From Candidatus Brachythrix odensensis (lineage in GTDB: Bacteria > Chloroflexota > Anaerolineae > J036 > Brachytrichaceae): a DNA stretch of 64,000 nt. Each line of letters opens with the position of its first letter. Position 1 is the first letter of the stretch. The notes beneath the pieces are model-generated. The model was not told where the DNA came from, made no database searches, and worked only from the letters and a program-made list of their open reading frames with translations. Position numbers and translations under genes: made by a program. The stretch lies in assembly GCA_016714465.1 (NCBI GenBank), contig JADKDT010000003.1:310001-374000 (forward strand), given 5' to 3'. Positions 36,958 through 46,016 of the stretch are shown in pieces.

Positions 36958-39900
36958 CAAGAACACAGGCGCTCCCCCGCAGCCTCATCACTTTCGCGCT
37001 GCTGGCGTCCCTGGCCGGGCTGTCGGCCCCCCGCCTGACAGCGGCCCCGCCTGCCGCCCCAGCCGCGGACACTGTGACGTTGACGATGAGTGTGTCGTCA
37101 CCCGCGGCGCCGGGGGTTGTCTACAACGGCGAGATCATCACCGTGACGATCGTGGCCAGGAATGAGTCCGCCGTCTACAGCGCCACCGGTGTCGATGCCC
37201 AGAATCTTTTGCCGGTGAACACCCTGGACGGCGTGAAGTGTCTCGCCTATACCTGTTCACTCTTGTTGGAGTCGACGCCGGTGCAGAGCCCCAACGGGGA
37301 TGTCGTCACGGTCACGTCGGTGAGCGGGCTGAACTGGACATTCGGACTGGCTCCCTCGCAGGCGCTGACGCTGAGCTACATCGCGCTCGTCATTGGGCAG
37401 AAGGGCGGCGAGCAAATCATCAATCAAGTGAGCGCCGTCTATTCGATGAACGGCGACGTTGGGATCGGCAGCGCAAGCGCAATATCGACGGTCCGGGTGC
37501 GCTATCCGCAGGTCGGGAACGTCGTCGTCGGATCGGCCTCCGACTGGCTGTCGAAGGACATCGGCGGCAATATCTCGATGGATTGGGGTGACTTTGACCG
37601 GGATGGCTTCCTCGACCTGGCGCTTGGCGCGCCTTCGGGGGTGACCGTCTATCGCAATGTGAACGGCCGGCTGGAGCTGTTTGCCAGCGACCCGCTGGTG
37701 CGCAAAGCGCTGGGGGTGAAGTGGGCGGATGTGCGCGGCGACCGGACATTGCAGTTGATTGTCGTTGGCGACAGCGTCGATGACACCCCCAACACGGCTG
37801 GCCTGAATTACATCTATCGGCCGGCGGACGGCGCGCTGAATCCGGTCGGGCAGTTCACATCCGCCCTCCAGCTGGCGCGCCTCACTGTCGCCGACTTCAC
37901 CCTGGACGGGCGCCTGGATATCGTCGGCAGCGTAAACGCCATCAACGGCTCAGGCAGCGGCGCCTGCACGGTGTTCCTGTTTGCCAATATGGGCGGCGGC
38001 GCCTTCACGGAGGCCAATCCAGCTTGCGTGATGACGAGTCAGACCGCATCCGCGCTGGCGGCTGGTGATTTCAATCGGGATGGGAAGCCTGACCTGGTCA
38101 TGTCGAAGTTTCCCGATCGGGCATTTGTCCTGTTGAATGACGGCTCGGGGGTTGCCTGTTGCGACAACCTCGTAAGCATCGCCAGTGACCTCGATTTTCC
38201 GCCGTATGACTTTGCGGTTGGAGACTATGACCGGGATGGCAACCTGGACGTTGCAATGGCTTTGCCTCTGCAGCGCCAGGCCCGGATTTACCACAACAAG
38301 GGCGACAACAGCTTCGACGGTTTCACGGTCATTCGGACCACCCTGTTCAATACACCCCTTGCCGTGGACTGGGCCGACCTGTCGGGCGATGGAAACCTGG
38401 ATCTGATCGTTGCCGATTCCGCGACGCGCGCCTATCGCTTCACGGCCGGCGCGTTCAAGCTGATCGACTCGGTGAAATTGCCCTTGAATGCGGGCCAGGT
38501 TTGGAGCGCTCGGATGGCGCGGCTTGATCTCGGCGAGAACCTGTCGATTGGCGTGACGAATCGCGATCGCGCCTCTCGCACGTTTGGCTCGATCACCCCC
38601 AGATTCCCGGACGAAATGATTCCGATTGCCGGCTCGCTCAAATCAGGAAGCGTGGCAACGGGTGACGTCGATGGCGATGGCGATGTGGACCTGGTCTTCG
38701 GGAGCGCGAGCACCTCCGACTCGAAAGTGGCTGTGCGTTACAACGAGGCCGGCGCATTCGGGACCGGCGCAATCATCAATTCCGGCGCGGGACCGCATTC
38801 GGTCGGCATCGGGGATGTGACCGGCGACAAGAAGCTTGAGATTGCGGTTGGCACGTTGAGCGACGATCGGCTCTACTTTAACAATTCGCAGATATTCATC
38901 GGCCCCACCTCGGCCAGGCCGTATCACGTGGTGGCCCTGGGAGACGGCACCGGCGACGGAAAGCTTGATTTGCTGGATGCGAGCAAGGGCGGCAAGATCC
39001 TGCTGTATAGGAACACCGGCACCGCGATCACCGCAACCGCAGCATGGACATCAACGCATATCGCGGTGAATCCGAAAGGTCTTGTGTGGCTTGATTTTGA
39101 CCGGGATTACTACCTTGATTTTGCGGTTGCCAACTATGGCGGCCCGACCCAGCTCTATCGGAACACCGGCGATGGCGGCTTCACTCTGGTTTGGGAATCT
39201 CCGACGTACGCGGCCACCGCCATTTCGGCCGCCGATTTCAACGGTGACGGCTATCCCGACCTGGCGATCGGCAATGACGGCGCGCCAAATGTGGTCTTCG
39301 AGAATCTGCAGGGCACATTCGGGTCAGTCCCGATCTGGACCTCGCCCACGAGCCGGCGGACAACGGGTATCGCCTGGGGCGACTGGGACAACGATGGTTA
39401 CCCGGAACTGGCGGCCTCAAACTTGACCGGCACGCTGCAGGTCTATGCGAACGCCGCCAGCGCGCCCGGCGCGCCGGCCCTGGTCTGGGTGTGGAATTCG
39501 AATGAGAAGTACGTGTTCACCGGCGTCGCCTGGGGTGATTTCAATGGCGATGGGTATCTTGATCTGGCGGCCAGCCAGTCGGGCAATGACGCGAACGGGG
39601 TGTACTACAACACGACGGTCGCCGCCGCCCACCTCGGCGCCAATTTCATCCTGAGCCAGACTCTGCCGGTCAACCCCGCCTACGCCTATGTGAAGCGGCC
39701 GGGCGCAACGTCCGATGCCTATCTTTTCTCCTCTTCGGAGCTGCTCGCCTCAATGGGCTCGACCCATGTGACGGTTACCTACAAGGTGTTCGACCCCAAC
39801 GATGGGAGAAACCCATTGGCCAGGAGCGGGCTGCCCGCCCCCTATGGGCGCAGCGTCGTCAGCACCGTGCTCGAATACTCGCCGGATGGCGGGGCGAACT

Positions 39901-40799
39901 GGACGCGCGCGACGCTGGCCGTCTCATCGTCCCTGCCGATCACCATGACGACGATTACTGGCACAGTGGGCACCCTTGTTTGGGATGCGGCCGCGGACAA
40001 CGCCGTCAGCGACAATGCCCGTCTGCGAATCCGGATCGTCCCTGAATCAACCGTTGGACCTGTTGATCGGGGCGCAAGCCTGGCGATCAGCCCGCCATTC
40101 CAGGTTCGGGCACTTACGTGCATCTGGCCGTCGGGAGCCTCGTTCACCGTCTCGCCGACCCCAACAATTCCTGTGTCGACCCCAATTCGTTTTGACGGAT
40201 ATGTTGCATCGGCTTCCGGCGATACCGTGTTCAGTTGGGATTTTGGCGATGGCGCCACCGCGTATGGGCAGTTTGCATATCACACCTTCGCCCCCGATGG
40301 GCGATACACGGTGCGGATGACAGTCGTCACAGATCCTTGTCCCGTCGCCCGGTCTGCCTCCGCCTCCGCCCGCATCACGGTGGGAACACCGCCCACCTAC
40401 ACGCTTTACCTTCCGCGAATCCAGAGCAATGCGGCGGCGATGCTGCGGCCAGCGGATCAAGCCGTTGTTTCCGTTGCGAGCCAGTTCCCGGCATGGCAAG
40501 TTGATCGGTTGATCGGCCAGGTGTCGAAGAACGGCACCCAGTTGCGCTGGGACGCCGCGATCGCGCCGTCTTTGTTGAAGGCCTATCGGGTGTATCGCCG
40601 GGCTTTGGACTCGCAGGGCCCGTTTGCACTCCTGGCCGAAGTTCCGCCCAACACGCTGGAGATGCGTGATGCGAATACGACCTGTGGCTATCAATACCTC
40701 GTCACCATGCTGAGCGATCTGGGTGAATCGGCCCCAAGCCGGAGCTCCTACTATGGCTTGCCCTGCGACGGGAATTCCGCGCCGGAGGTGAAGCCGTGA
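36954..40799 (+). CDS. Secreted FG-GAP/VCBS beta-propeller protein with PKD domain
   Basis: 1,281 residues; start ATG 36954 overlaps the preceding stop (36948 is also possible). Signal peptide SLITFALLASLAGLSAPRLT. About residues 30-170 form a DUF11-like domain. FG-GAP/VCBS blades follow, each with Asp-rich calcium loops: DFDRDGFLDLALG, DFNRDGKPDLVMS, DYDRDGNLDVAMA, DVDGDGDVDLVFG, DFNGDGYPDLAIG, DFNGDGYLDLAAS. A PKD domain (FSWDFGDGATAYGQFAYHTF) and a terminal FN3-like domain with two Cys follow. The propeller resembles integrin alpha-type adhesins. Its stop overlaps the next GTG. Confidence 0.82.
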   Translation: MTRTQALPRSLITFALLASLAGLSAPRLTAAPPAAPAADTVTLTMSVSSPAAPGVVYNGEIITVTIVARNESAVYSATGVDAQNLLPVNTLDGVKCLAYTCSLLLESTPVQSPNGDVVTVTSVSGLNWTFGLAPSQALTLSYIALVIGQKGGEQIINQVSAVYSMNGDVGIGSASAISTVRVRYPQVGNVVVGSASDWLSKDIGGNISMDWGDFDRDGFLDLALGAPSGVTVYRNVNGRLELFASDPLVRKALGVKWADVRGDRTLQLIVVGDSVDDTPNTAGLNYIYRPADGALNPVGQFTSALQLARLTVADFTLDGRLDIVGSVNAINGSGSGACTVFLFANMGGGAFTEANPACVMTSQTASALAAGDFNRDGKPDLVMSKFPDRAFVLLNDGSGVACCDNLVSIASDLDFPPYDFAVGDYDRDGNLDVAMALPLQRQARIYHNKGDNSFDGFTVIRTTLFNTPLAVDWADLSGDGNLDLIVADSATRAYRFTAGAFKLIDSVKLPLNAGQVWSARMARLDLGENLSIGVTNRDRASRTFGSITPRFPDEMIPIAGSLKSGSVATGDVDGDGDVDLVFGSASTSDSKVAVRYNEAGAFGTGAIINSGAGPHSVGIGDVTGDKKLEIAVGTLSDDRLYFNNSQIFIGPTSARPYHVVALGDGTGDGKLDLLDASKGGKILLYRNTGTAITATAAWTSTHIAVNPKGLVWLDFDRDYYLDFAVANYGGPTQLYRNTGDGGFTLVWESPTYAATAISAADFNGDGYPDLAIGNDGAPNVVFENLQGTFGSVPIWTSPTSRRTTGIAWGDWDNDGYPELAASNLTGTLQVYANAASAPGAPALVWVWNSNEKYVFTGVAWGDFNGDGYLDLAASQSGNDANGVYYNTTVAAAHLGANFILSQTLPVNPAYAYVKRPGATSDAYLFSSSELLASMGSTHVTVTYKVFDPNDGRNPLARSGLPAPYGRSVVSTVLEYSPDGGANWTRATLAVSSSLPITMTTITGTVGTLVWDAAADNAVSDNARLRIRIVPESTVGPVDRGASLAISPPFQVRALTCIWPSGASFTVSPTPTIPVSTPIRFDGYVASASGDTVFSWDFGDGATAYGQFAYHTFAPDGRYTVRMTVVTDPCPVARSASASARITVGTPPTYTLYLPRIQSNAAAMLRPADQAVVSVASQFPAWQVDRLIGQVSKNGTQLRWDAAIAPSLLKAYRVYRRALDSQGPFALLAEVPPNTLEMRDANTTCGYQYLVTMLSDLGESAPSRSSYYGLPCDGNSAPEVKP

Positions 40800-43700
40800 T
40801 CAAACTCCGACGCGCGTGGCTGGCGCGCCTTGTCCTGATGTTTTCGGCGATCGGTCTGTCCTGGGCGGCTCTCGGCCCGCGAGCCTCGCATGCCGATTCC
40901 CCGACTATTTGCGCCATCTACGCCATCCCGGTCAATCAGGGCGTCAGCGCGCAGCCGTCGGTGAGCGGCGACGGTTCCCGGGTCGCGTTCTGGTCAACCA
41001 GTGCCGACTTTGCGGGCACCGACAATTCGGACGGCAACGTCGAGATTTTTGTCCAGCTTGGAACCAGCGGCGTGTTCACCCGAACGCGCCAGGTTACCAA
41101 GTCGAGCGGAACTGTCCTGGGTGGCTTCAACCTGGGGCCGGCCATCAGCGGCGACGGCAAACGAATTGCGTTCTTTTCAGATCGCGACCTTGTCGCCGGC
41201 AAGAATATAGACGGCAGTTTTGAGCTCTTTCTCGCTGATCTCACCGGCTTGGCCGGGGATTCCGAAGCCAACATCGGCCTGTCCCAGGTGACCTCGTCGA
41301 CGGCGGCCGCGGTCAACACCTGGCCGTCCATCAACTCCCCTTCGATATCAGACACATTTGCGGTCTACTACATCGCATTTGCCTCTAACCAAAACTACAC
41401 TGGCGGCAACCCGGATGGCAACACTGAAATCTTCCGGGCCAAGATCGATGGCGCCTCGATCACGTTTGTTCAGGTGACTTCCACGACGGCCGATTTCACC
41501 AACGACTTCCCGGCCATTTCCGAAGACGGTTCGCGCATCGCATTCGCGACGAATTCCAACAGCCCCGGGAGCGCCGTGGCGAGTGTGTCGGTCGCAAGAA
41601 TCGGGTTCAGTGGCGTGCCGGAGATCACTGAACTGCAATTGTTCTCAAGCCAGACCAGCGGGCAGATCGCCATCAGCGCAGATGGCTCTGTGGTCGCCTG
41701 GTCGTCGGATATCGGTTCGGCAGTCGTTGACAAGACCCAAATCTGGGTGGCGCGTGACGTCCTTTCGGCGACGCAAACGCTTCGCCAGGTTACCTTTATG
41801 ACGACGACCGGGTTGCTCGCGACCGCGAACGCGCAGCCCGCCCTGGACCAGACTGGCGCGCTTGTCGCTTTCGTGTCCACGTCCGGAACGGTGTCCTCGC
41901 TGTATCTCGCCGTCACCTCGGACGGCGGCGGCGCGCCGACCTATGTCGACGTCACCTCCGAAAGCGGGCATCCGCGATTCAGCTATAACGGCCAGAACAT
42001 CGTGTTCGGCTCGCCCCAGTCCTCGGGTGGTCTGTCCGCCTCCACGGTCAAATACGGCGACTGCAAGAATACGGATCTCGAGGTGACGGGCTCGGTTGAC
42101 CCGCTCGGACCCAATCCGGGTGACACCTTCACCCAGACCGTCCGGATCAAGAACATCGGCACCTACGCGGTGAATGGCGCGGGACTTGAGATTCAACCGC
42201 CGGCGGGCATCTTCGCCTCGCCCGCCAACATCGACATATCGATTACCCAGGGCGCTTGCGGTCCCGCGAACGCCGTGTCTATGACATGCACGTTAGGCAA
42301 CCTGATGGCGGTGAACCAGGAAGTGACCTTGACGGCGCGCTACAGGCTTCTGATCACGACGACCGAGACTGTGGTCGGGTATTACACGGCCACATCCCCG
42401 CTTTCGGACACAAATGCCAGCAACAACGTGCTTTCGTTGCCCGTCCTTGTCAGCGCTGCCGACAGCCAGGTGACGATCTCAGTCGCGCCCGACCCGGCGG
42501 TGGCGGGTCAAACCGTGGTGTATACCTTTACCGTCAGCGCCCTGGGTCCGAACCGAAGCCAGACCGGAACCCTGTCCGCTTCGGTGAGTCCTTCCGTCAC
42601 GGTCTTGTCACTGACACCCGGGGCAACGTCTTCATCCGGAGGCAATCTGGCCTGGACCGTGCCGCCCATCCTGGTTGGCAACTCGCGGACCTATACCGCG
42701 CTTGTCGGGATTGACTCGAATCTGCGCACGGTCCTGACGGCAACGGCTGCCATCGTCACGCCGCGCGACATCGATCCAGGCAACGACACGGATACGCGCG
42801 TAACCCTTCTAAACGCGAGCGCCGCGCTTAGCATCACAAAATTCGCCAACACACCGATTGCGTATTCGGGCGATCGGGTGACCTTCACCCTATTGGTGAC
42901 GAACGCCGGGCCTTCGGCGGTGTTCTCCGTCACAGTGGAAGATCTGCTCGATCCCGCCATTTTCTTCCATCAGAATACTGATTCGAGCCTGGGCGGCTGC
43001 GGCACCCCGGCCGTGACCTGTCTGTTCTCGTCAATGCCGCCCAACACCACGGCCGTCATCACGATTGGGGCCGATGTCATCACCGATACCGCGCAGCTCT
43101 ACGTCAACACCGCGACCGTGGTCACCGCCACGAATCCGGTTCCAAGCGGCATCCCCGCGAGCGCTTCGATCAGCCTGACCTTGAATACGATTGATTTGCA
43201 GGCGCGCTCAACGTTCACCCCGGCGTTGACGGCCGGCCAACCCGCAAGCTATACGTTTGCGATCTTCAATGCTTCGCCGCTGACGGCGTCAAATGTAACC
43301 TTGAGCGCCGTTGTGCCGGCGGGCATCACAAACACGGCCATCATCTCGGCCTTTAGCGCAAATGGGAATGCTGGAACGAGCTGCGCCTACGCGCCAGACC
43401 CGGACAACAGCCTGGTTTGCGCGCTGCCAACCCTTGCCGCGCGCACTTCCTTCACCGCTACGCTCTTCTTTACCGTCGGCGCTGACGCGAGCGGCATCTT
43501 CATCGACGTCTTCACGGTGAGCTCGAGCGGGCAGGACTATGTTCAAAGCAACAACACGCTCACTCGGACGGCGGTCGTCGTCGTGAGCGCGCCGCTTACG
43601 GTCAGCCTGGACGTCCAGCCGGCGCTGCTCGTCGGGCGACCGATTTCTTATACGACCTGGGTGACAAATGGCGGGCCGTCGCTGGCCCCGAATGTCGTGC

Positions 43701-45760
43701 TGGTTCAGTCGATGCCGGACACGTCCGACTTCGGATTCAGCGCGCCAGTGGCCGGCGGCGGGGCGAGCTGCTCGGCGCTCGTTGCGAGCGTATTCACCTG
43801 CACCCTGGGCGCACTCGGGTCCGGCGAGGGATTCAGCGTGCTGGTGACGGCCACGGTCGATGCGATCGATTCGCAGGCCTATACCACGACGGCGTCGGCC
43901 TACTCCGCCGCTCCGCCGACGACGATAGGGACGCCCGCAGAAGACACGCTGGTCCAGGCGCAGGGTGATCTGATCGTCACCAAGTTCGCCGACAGGCTGA
44001 TCGCCTATGACAATGACGACGTTACTTACACGATTTTGATCACCAATGCCAGCCCCAATGTGGCTTCCAAAGTCGTGGTGACCGATCGTGTGCCGACATT
44101 CCTCTTGGTCAGTGGTGAGCTTCAAGGGAATCCGAGCCCGAACAGCCTCTGCAGCAACAAAAACGTGACACCTGTTGTCACATGCACTTTCAACACCATT
44201 GGGCCTGGTGCTACGGCTACGGTAACAATACGGGGCCAGGTCAACACGGCGAGCAGTGTCTGGGTGACAAACACGGCCCGGGCGGTTGGGAACGGACTGG
44301 ATTCGGATCTGTCGAATAACTTCTCCGCCGCATACGTGGCCCTGAATGCGTATGAGCTCGAAGCCGAACAGGACCCGGCCACGCCGGTCGCCGCGGGCGC
44401 GCAGGGCGTGTGGACCTTCTACCGGCGCAACAATTCGCCCGCGACGGCCTTGACGGTTAGTTTGACCGCAACGCTCCCGGCTGGCATAACGGTCTTGGGA
44501 CAGTCTCCGGCCAGCTGCTCGTACGCCGCGCCAACGCTGACCTGCGGTGGGGTGACGGTGAGCGCTGGCGCGCGCGTCCCCGTCGTGGTCACCTTCACCG
44601 TCGGAGCCGGCCTCACCGGCACGCTTCAGAACACGGTGACAGTCTTCAAGACCGGGGCGCTGGATCCAGACCCGAGCAACAACACGTTGGTTTCCACGAC
44701 GCCGATCGTGGTGAGCGCGCAAATGACCGTTTCGCTGTCGGTGCCGCCACTCGCGCCAGCGGGCGGGGTCATGACTTATACCGTGCGGGTGACAAACACC
44801 GGCCCGTCAGTGGCCACAGGCGCCATGATGACCATGGGCCTGGAGGCCGATCCGAACCTGATCTATGGCGCGGCGACGGGTGTGGGCGGCTGTCTGGCGG
44901 TGACGGGATCCGTTCTGAATTGCTCGCTGGGGACGATGCCGGCCGGCGCGTCGGTGACGGTCCTGTTGCCGGTCACCGTCACGGCGGTGCCGGCCAGCTA
45001 TGGCGGCATTGCTTCCGCCTTCTCGGCGGTCCCGCCGACAACGTCGAGTCAGCCAGCCCTTGCTCGCCGGGTGATTTCGGTGACTCAGATGGCCATCACG
45101 AAATTTGCGAGCAAGATCAACGCCCTGCCAAATGACCTGATCACCTACACGATTCACGTGACCAACGTCTCGTCGGTGTTTACCCTCACCGGCGCGCTGA
45201 TTGTTGACACCCTGCCTCCAGGTATGACCGCCATCACGGTGACTGCTTCGGCCGTGGATCCAGCCTTCTGCTCACTTGGCGCCACCGTCGCCTGCGGGCT
45301 TGGCGCGCTCCCCGCCGGCGCGTCTGGTTCGATCACCTTGACGGCGCAGGTGTCGGGGACAACGTCGGGCACGCTCACGAATACGGCGACTGCCTCGGCG
45401 AGCCATCCGGAAGTCTTGGTCATAAACAGCAGCGCATCCGCGGTGATCCAGGTAACGCCTCCCGCGACGCCAACGCCGACTGCGACGCCCACGGCGACCC
45501 GTACGCCGACGAGCACGCCCAGCAGCACGCCCACCCAGACAGCGACCAGCACGCCAACCTTGGCAGCAACCCACACGCCGACGCACACGCCGACAAATAC
45601 ACCGACGCCATCGAACACACCGACCCCGGCGCCATCAAATACACCGACGCCAACGCCCACCGATACACCGACACCGACACCGACACCGACGGATACGCCA
45701 ACGCCAACACCAACACCGACACCGACGGATACGCCAACACCGACGCCGACACCGTCATAG
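40796..45760 (+). CDS. Giant secreted PD40/DUF11 repeat protein with Thr-Pro tail
   Basis: 1,654 residues, GTG start 40796 inside the preceding stop. Signal peptide LARLVLMFSAIGLSWAALGP. Residues about 40-410 hold TolB-like PD40 propeller blades (QPSVSGDGSRVAFWSTSADF, AISGDGKRIAFFSDRDL, AISEDGSRIAFATNS). About nine DUF11-type beta modules follow; the last seven fall into an A-B-C-A-B-C-A order (TKFAN / LQAR / VSLDVQP types), period about 1.1 kb. The last roughly 95 residues are Thr/Pro with few Ser, Ala, Asp and no anchor motif. Probably an extended stalk-like surface protein, the last gene of the coupled operon. Confidence 0.82.
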   Translation: MIKLRRAWLARLVLMFSAIGLSWAALGPRASHADSPTICAIYAIPVNQGVSAQPSVSGDGSRVAFWSTSADFAGTDNSDGNVEIFVQLGTSGVFTRTRQVTKSSGTVLGGFNLGPAISGDGKRIAFFSDRDLVAGKNIDGSFELFLADLTGLAGDSEANIGLSQVTSSTAAAVNTWPSINSPSISDTFAVYYIAFASNQNYTGGNPDGNTEIFRAKIDGASITFVQVTSTTADFTNDFPAISEDGSRIAFATNSNSPGSAVASVSVARIGFSGVPEITELQLFSSQTSGQIAISADGSVVAWSSDIGSAVVDKTQIWVARDVLSATQTLRQVTFMTTTGLLATANAQPALDQTGALVAFVSTSGTVSSLYLAVTSDGGGAPTYVDVTSESGHPRFSYNGQNIVFGSPQSSGGLSASTVKYGDCKNTDLEVTGSVDPLGPNPGDTFTQTVRIKNIGTYAVNGAGLEIQPPAGIFASPANIDISITQGACGPANAVSMTCTLGNLMAVNQEVTLTARYRLLITTTETVVGYYTATSPLSDTNASNNVLSLPVLVSAADSQVTISVAPDPAVAGQTVVYTFTVSALGPNRSQTGTLSASVSPSVTVLSLTPGATSSSGGNLAWTVPPILVGNSRTYTALVGIDSNLRTVLTATAAIVTPRDIDPGNDTDTRVTLLNASAALSITKFANTPIAYSGDRVTFTLLVTNAGPSAVFSVTVEDLLDPAIFFHQNTDSSLGGCGTPAVTCLFSSMPPNTTAVITIGADVITDTAQLYVNTATVVTATNPVPSGIPASASISLTLNTIDLQARSTFTPALTAGQPASYTFAIFNASPLTASNVTLSAVVPAGITNTAIISAFSANGNAGTSCAYAPDPDNSLVCALPTLAARTSFTATLFFTVGADASGIFIDVFTVSSSGQDYVQSNNTLTRTAVVVVSAPLTVSLDVQPALLVGRPISYTTWVTNGGPSLAPNVVLVQSMPDTSDFGFSAPVAGGGASCSALVASVFTCTLGALGSGEGFSVLVTATVDAIDSQAYTTTASAYSAAPPTTIGTPAEDTLVQAQGDLIVTKFADRLIAYDNDDVTYTILITNASPNVASKVVVTDRVPTFLLVSGELQGNPSPNSLCSNKNVTPVVTCTFNTIGPGATATVTIRGQVNTASSVWVTNTARAVGNGLDSDLSNNFSAAYVALNAYELEAEQDPATPVAAGAQGVWTFYRRNNSPATALTVSLTATLPAGITVLGQSPASCSYAAPTLTCGGVTVSAGARVPVVVTFTVGAGLTGTLQNTVTVFKTGALDPDPSNNTLVSTTPIVVSAQMTVSLSVPPLAPAGGVMTYTVRVTNTGPSVATGAMMTMGLEADPNLIYGAATGVGGCLAVTGSVLNCSLGTMPAGASVTVLLPVTVTAVPASYGGIASAFSAVPPTTSSQPALARRVISVTQMAITKFASKINALPNDLITYTIHVTNVSSVFTLTGALIVDTLPPGMTAITVTASAVDPAFCSLGATVACGLGALPAGASGSITLTAQVSGTTSGTLTNTATASASHPEVLVINSSASAVIQVTPPATPTPTATPTATRTPTSTPSSTPTQTATSTPTLAATHTPTHTPTNTPTPSNTPTPAPSNTPTPTPTDTPTPTPTPTDTPTPTPTPTPTDTPTPTPTPS
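45470..45757 (+). repeat. Thr-Pro-coding simple repeat
   Basis: ACGCC, ACACC and GACACCGAC units in a 3/6-base register encode the PTPTPTPTDTP tail of the DUF11 protein. In-frame length changes by slippage are likely. The reverse strand reads as Gly-Val repeats, which are not a gene. Confidence 0.85.
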
Positions 45761-45780
45761 GTCCTCCGCGCTTCGACCCG

Positions 45781-45844
45781 GCCAGCACTTTGCAGGAGAA
45801 AGGGAGAAGCCGTATTTCCTCCCGTTCTCCTGCAAAGTGCTGGC
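45781..45844. terminator. Long hairpin after the surface-protein operon
   Basis: Exact 20-bp arms 45781-45800 and 45825-45844; inside them GGGAG (45802-45806) pairs with CTCCC (45819-45823). It starts 20 bases after the DUF11 gene stop and has no U tract. A third copy of part of the arm (ACTTTGCAGGAG) recurs near 45883-45894. Confidence 0.65.
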
Positions 45845-45918
45845 TTATAGATTGGGCGCGAAGTTCTCGCCAATGACTTGCGGACTTTGCAGGAGCCTGC
45901 CGTAGATAAGGGCTTCCC

Positions 45919-45946
45919 TTGACGGCCCGGAATCGGGCGGTAAACT
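45919..45946 (+). promoter_or_regulatory. Candidate promoter of the giant DUF4157 gene
   Basis: TTGACG (45919-45924) and TAAACT (45941-45946), spacer 16, would start transcription about 65 bases before ATG 46017, behind the hairpin. It suggests that the giant protein is transcribed apart from the structural operon. Confidence 0.5.
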
Positions 45947-46016
45947 GTAACGATTCGTTCGGATTCCGACGCAAGCGGTTGACCGCGCGTGGGAATTGCG
46001 CCAGCAGGAGAGACTG

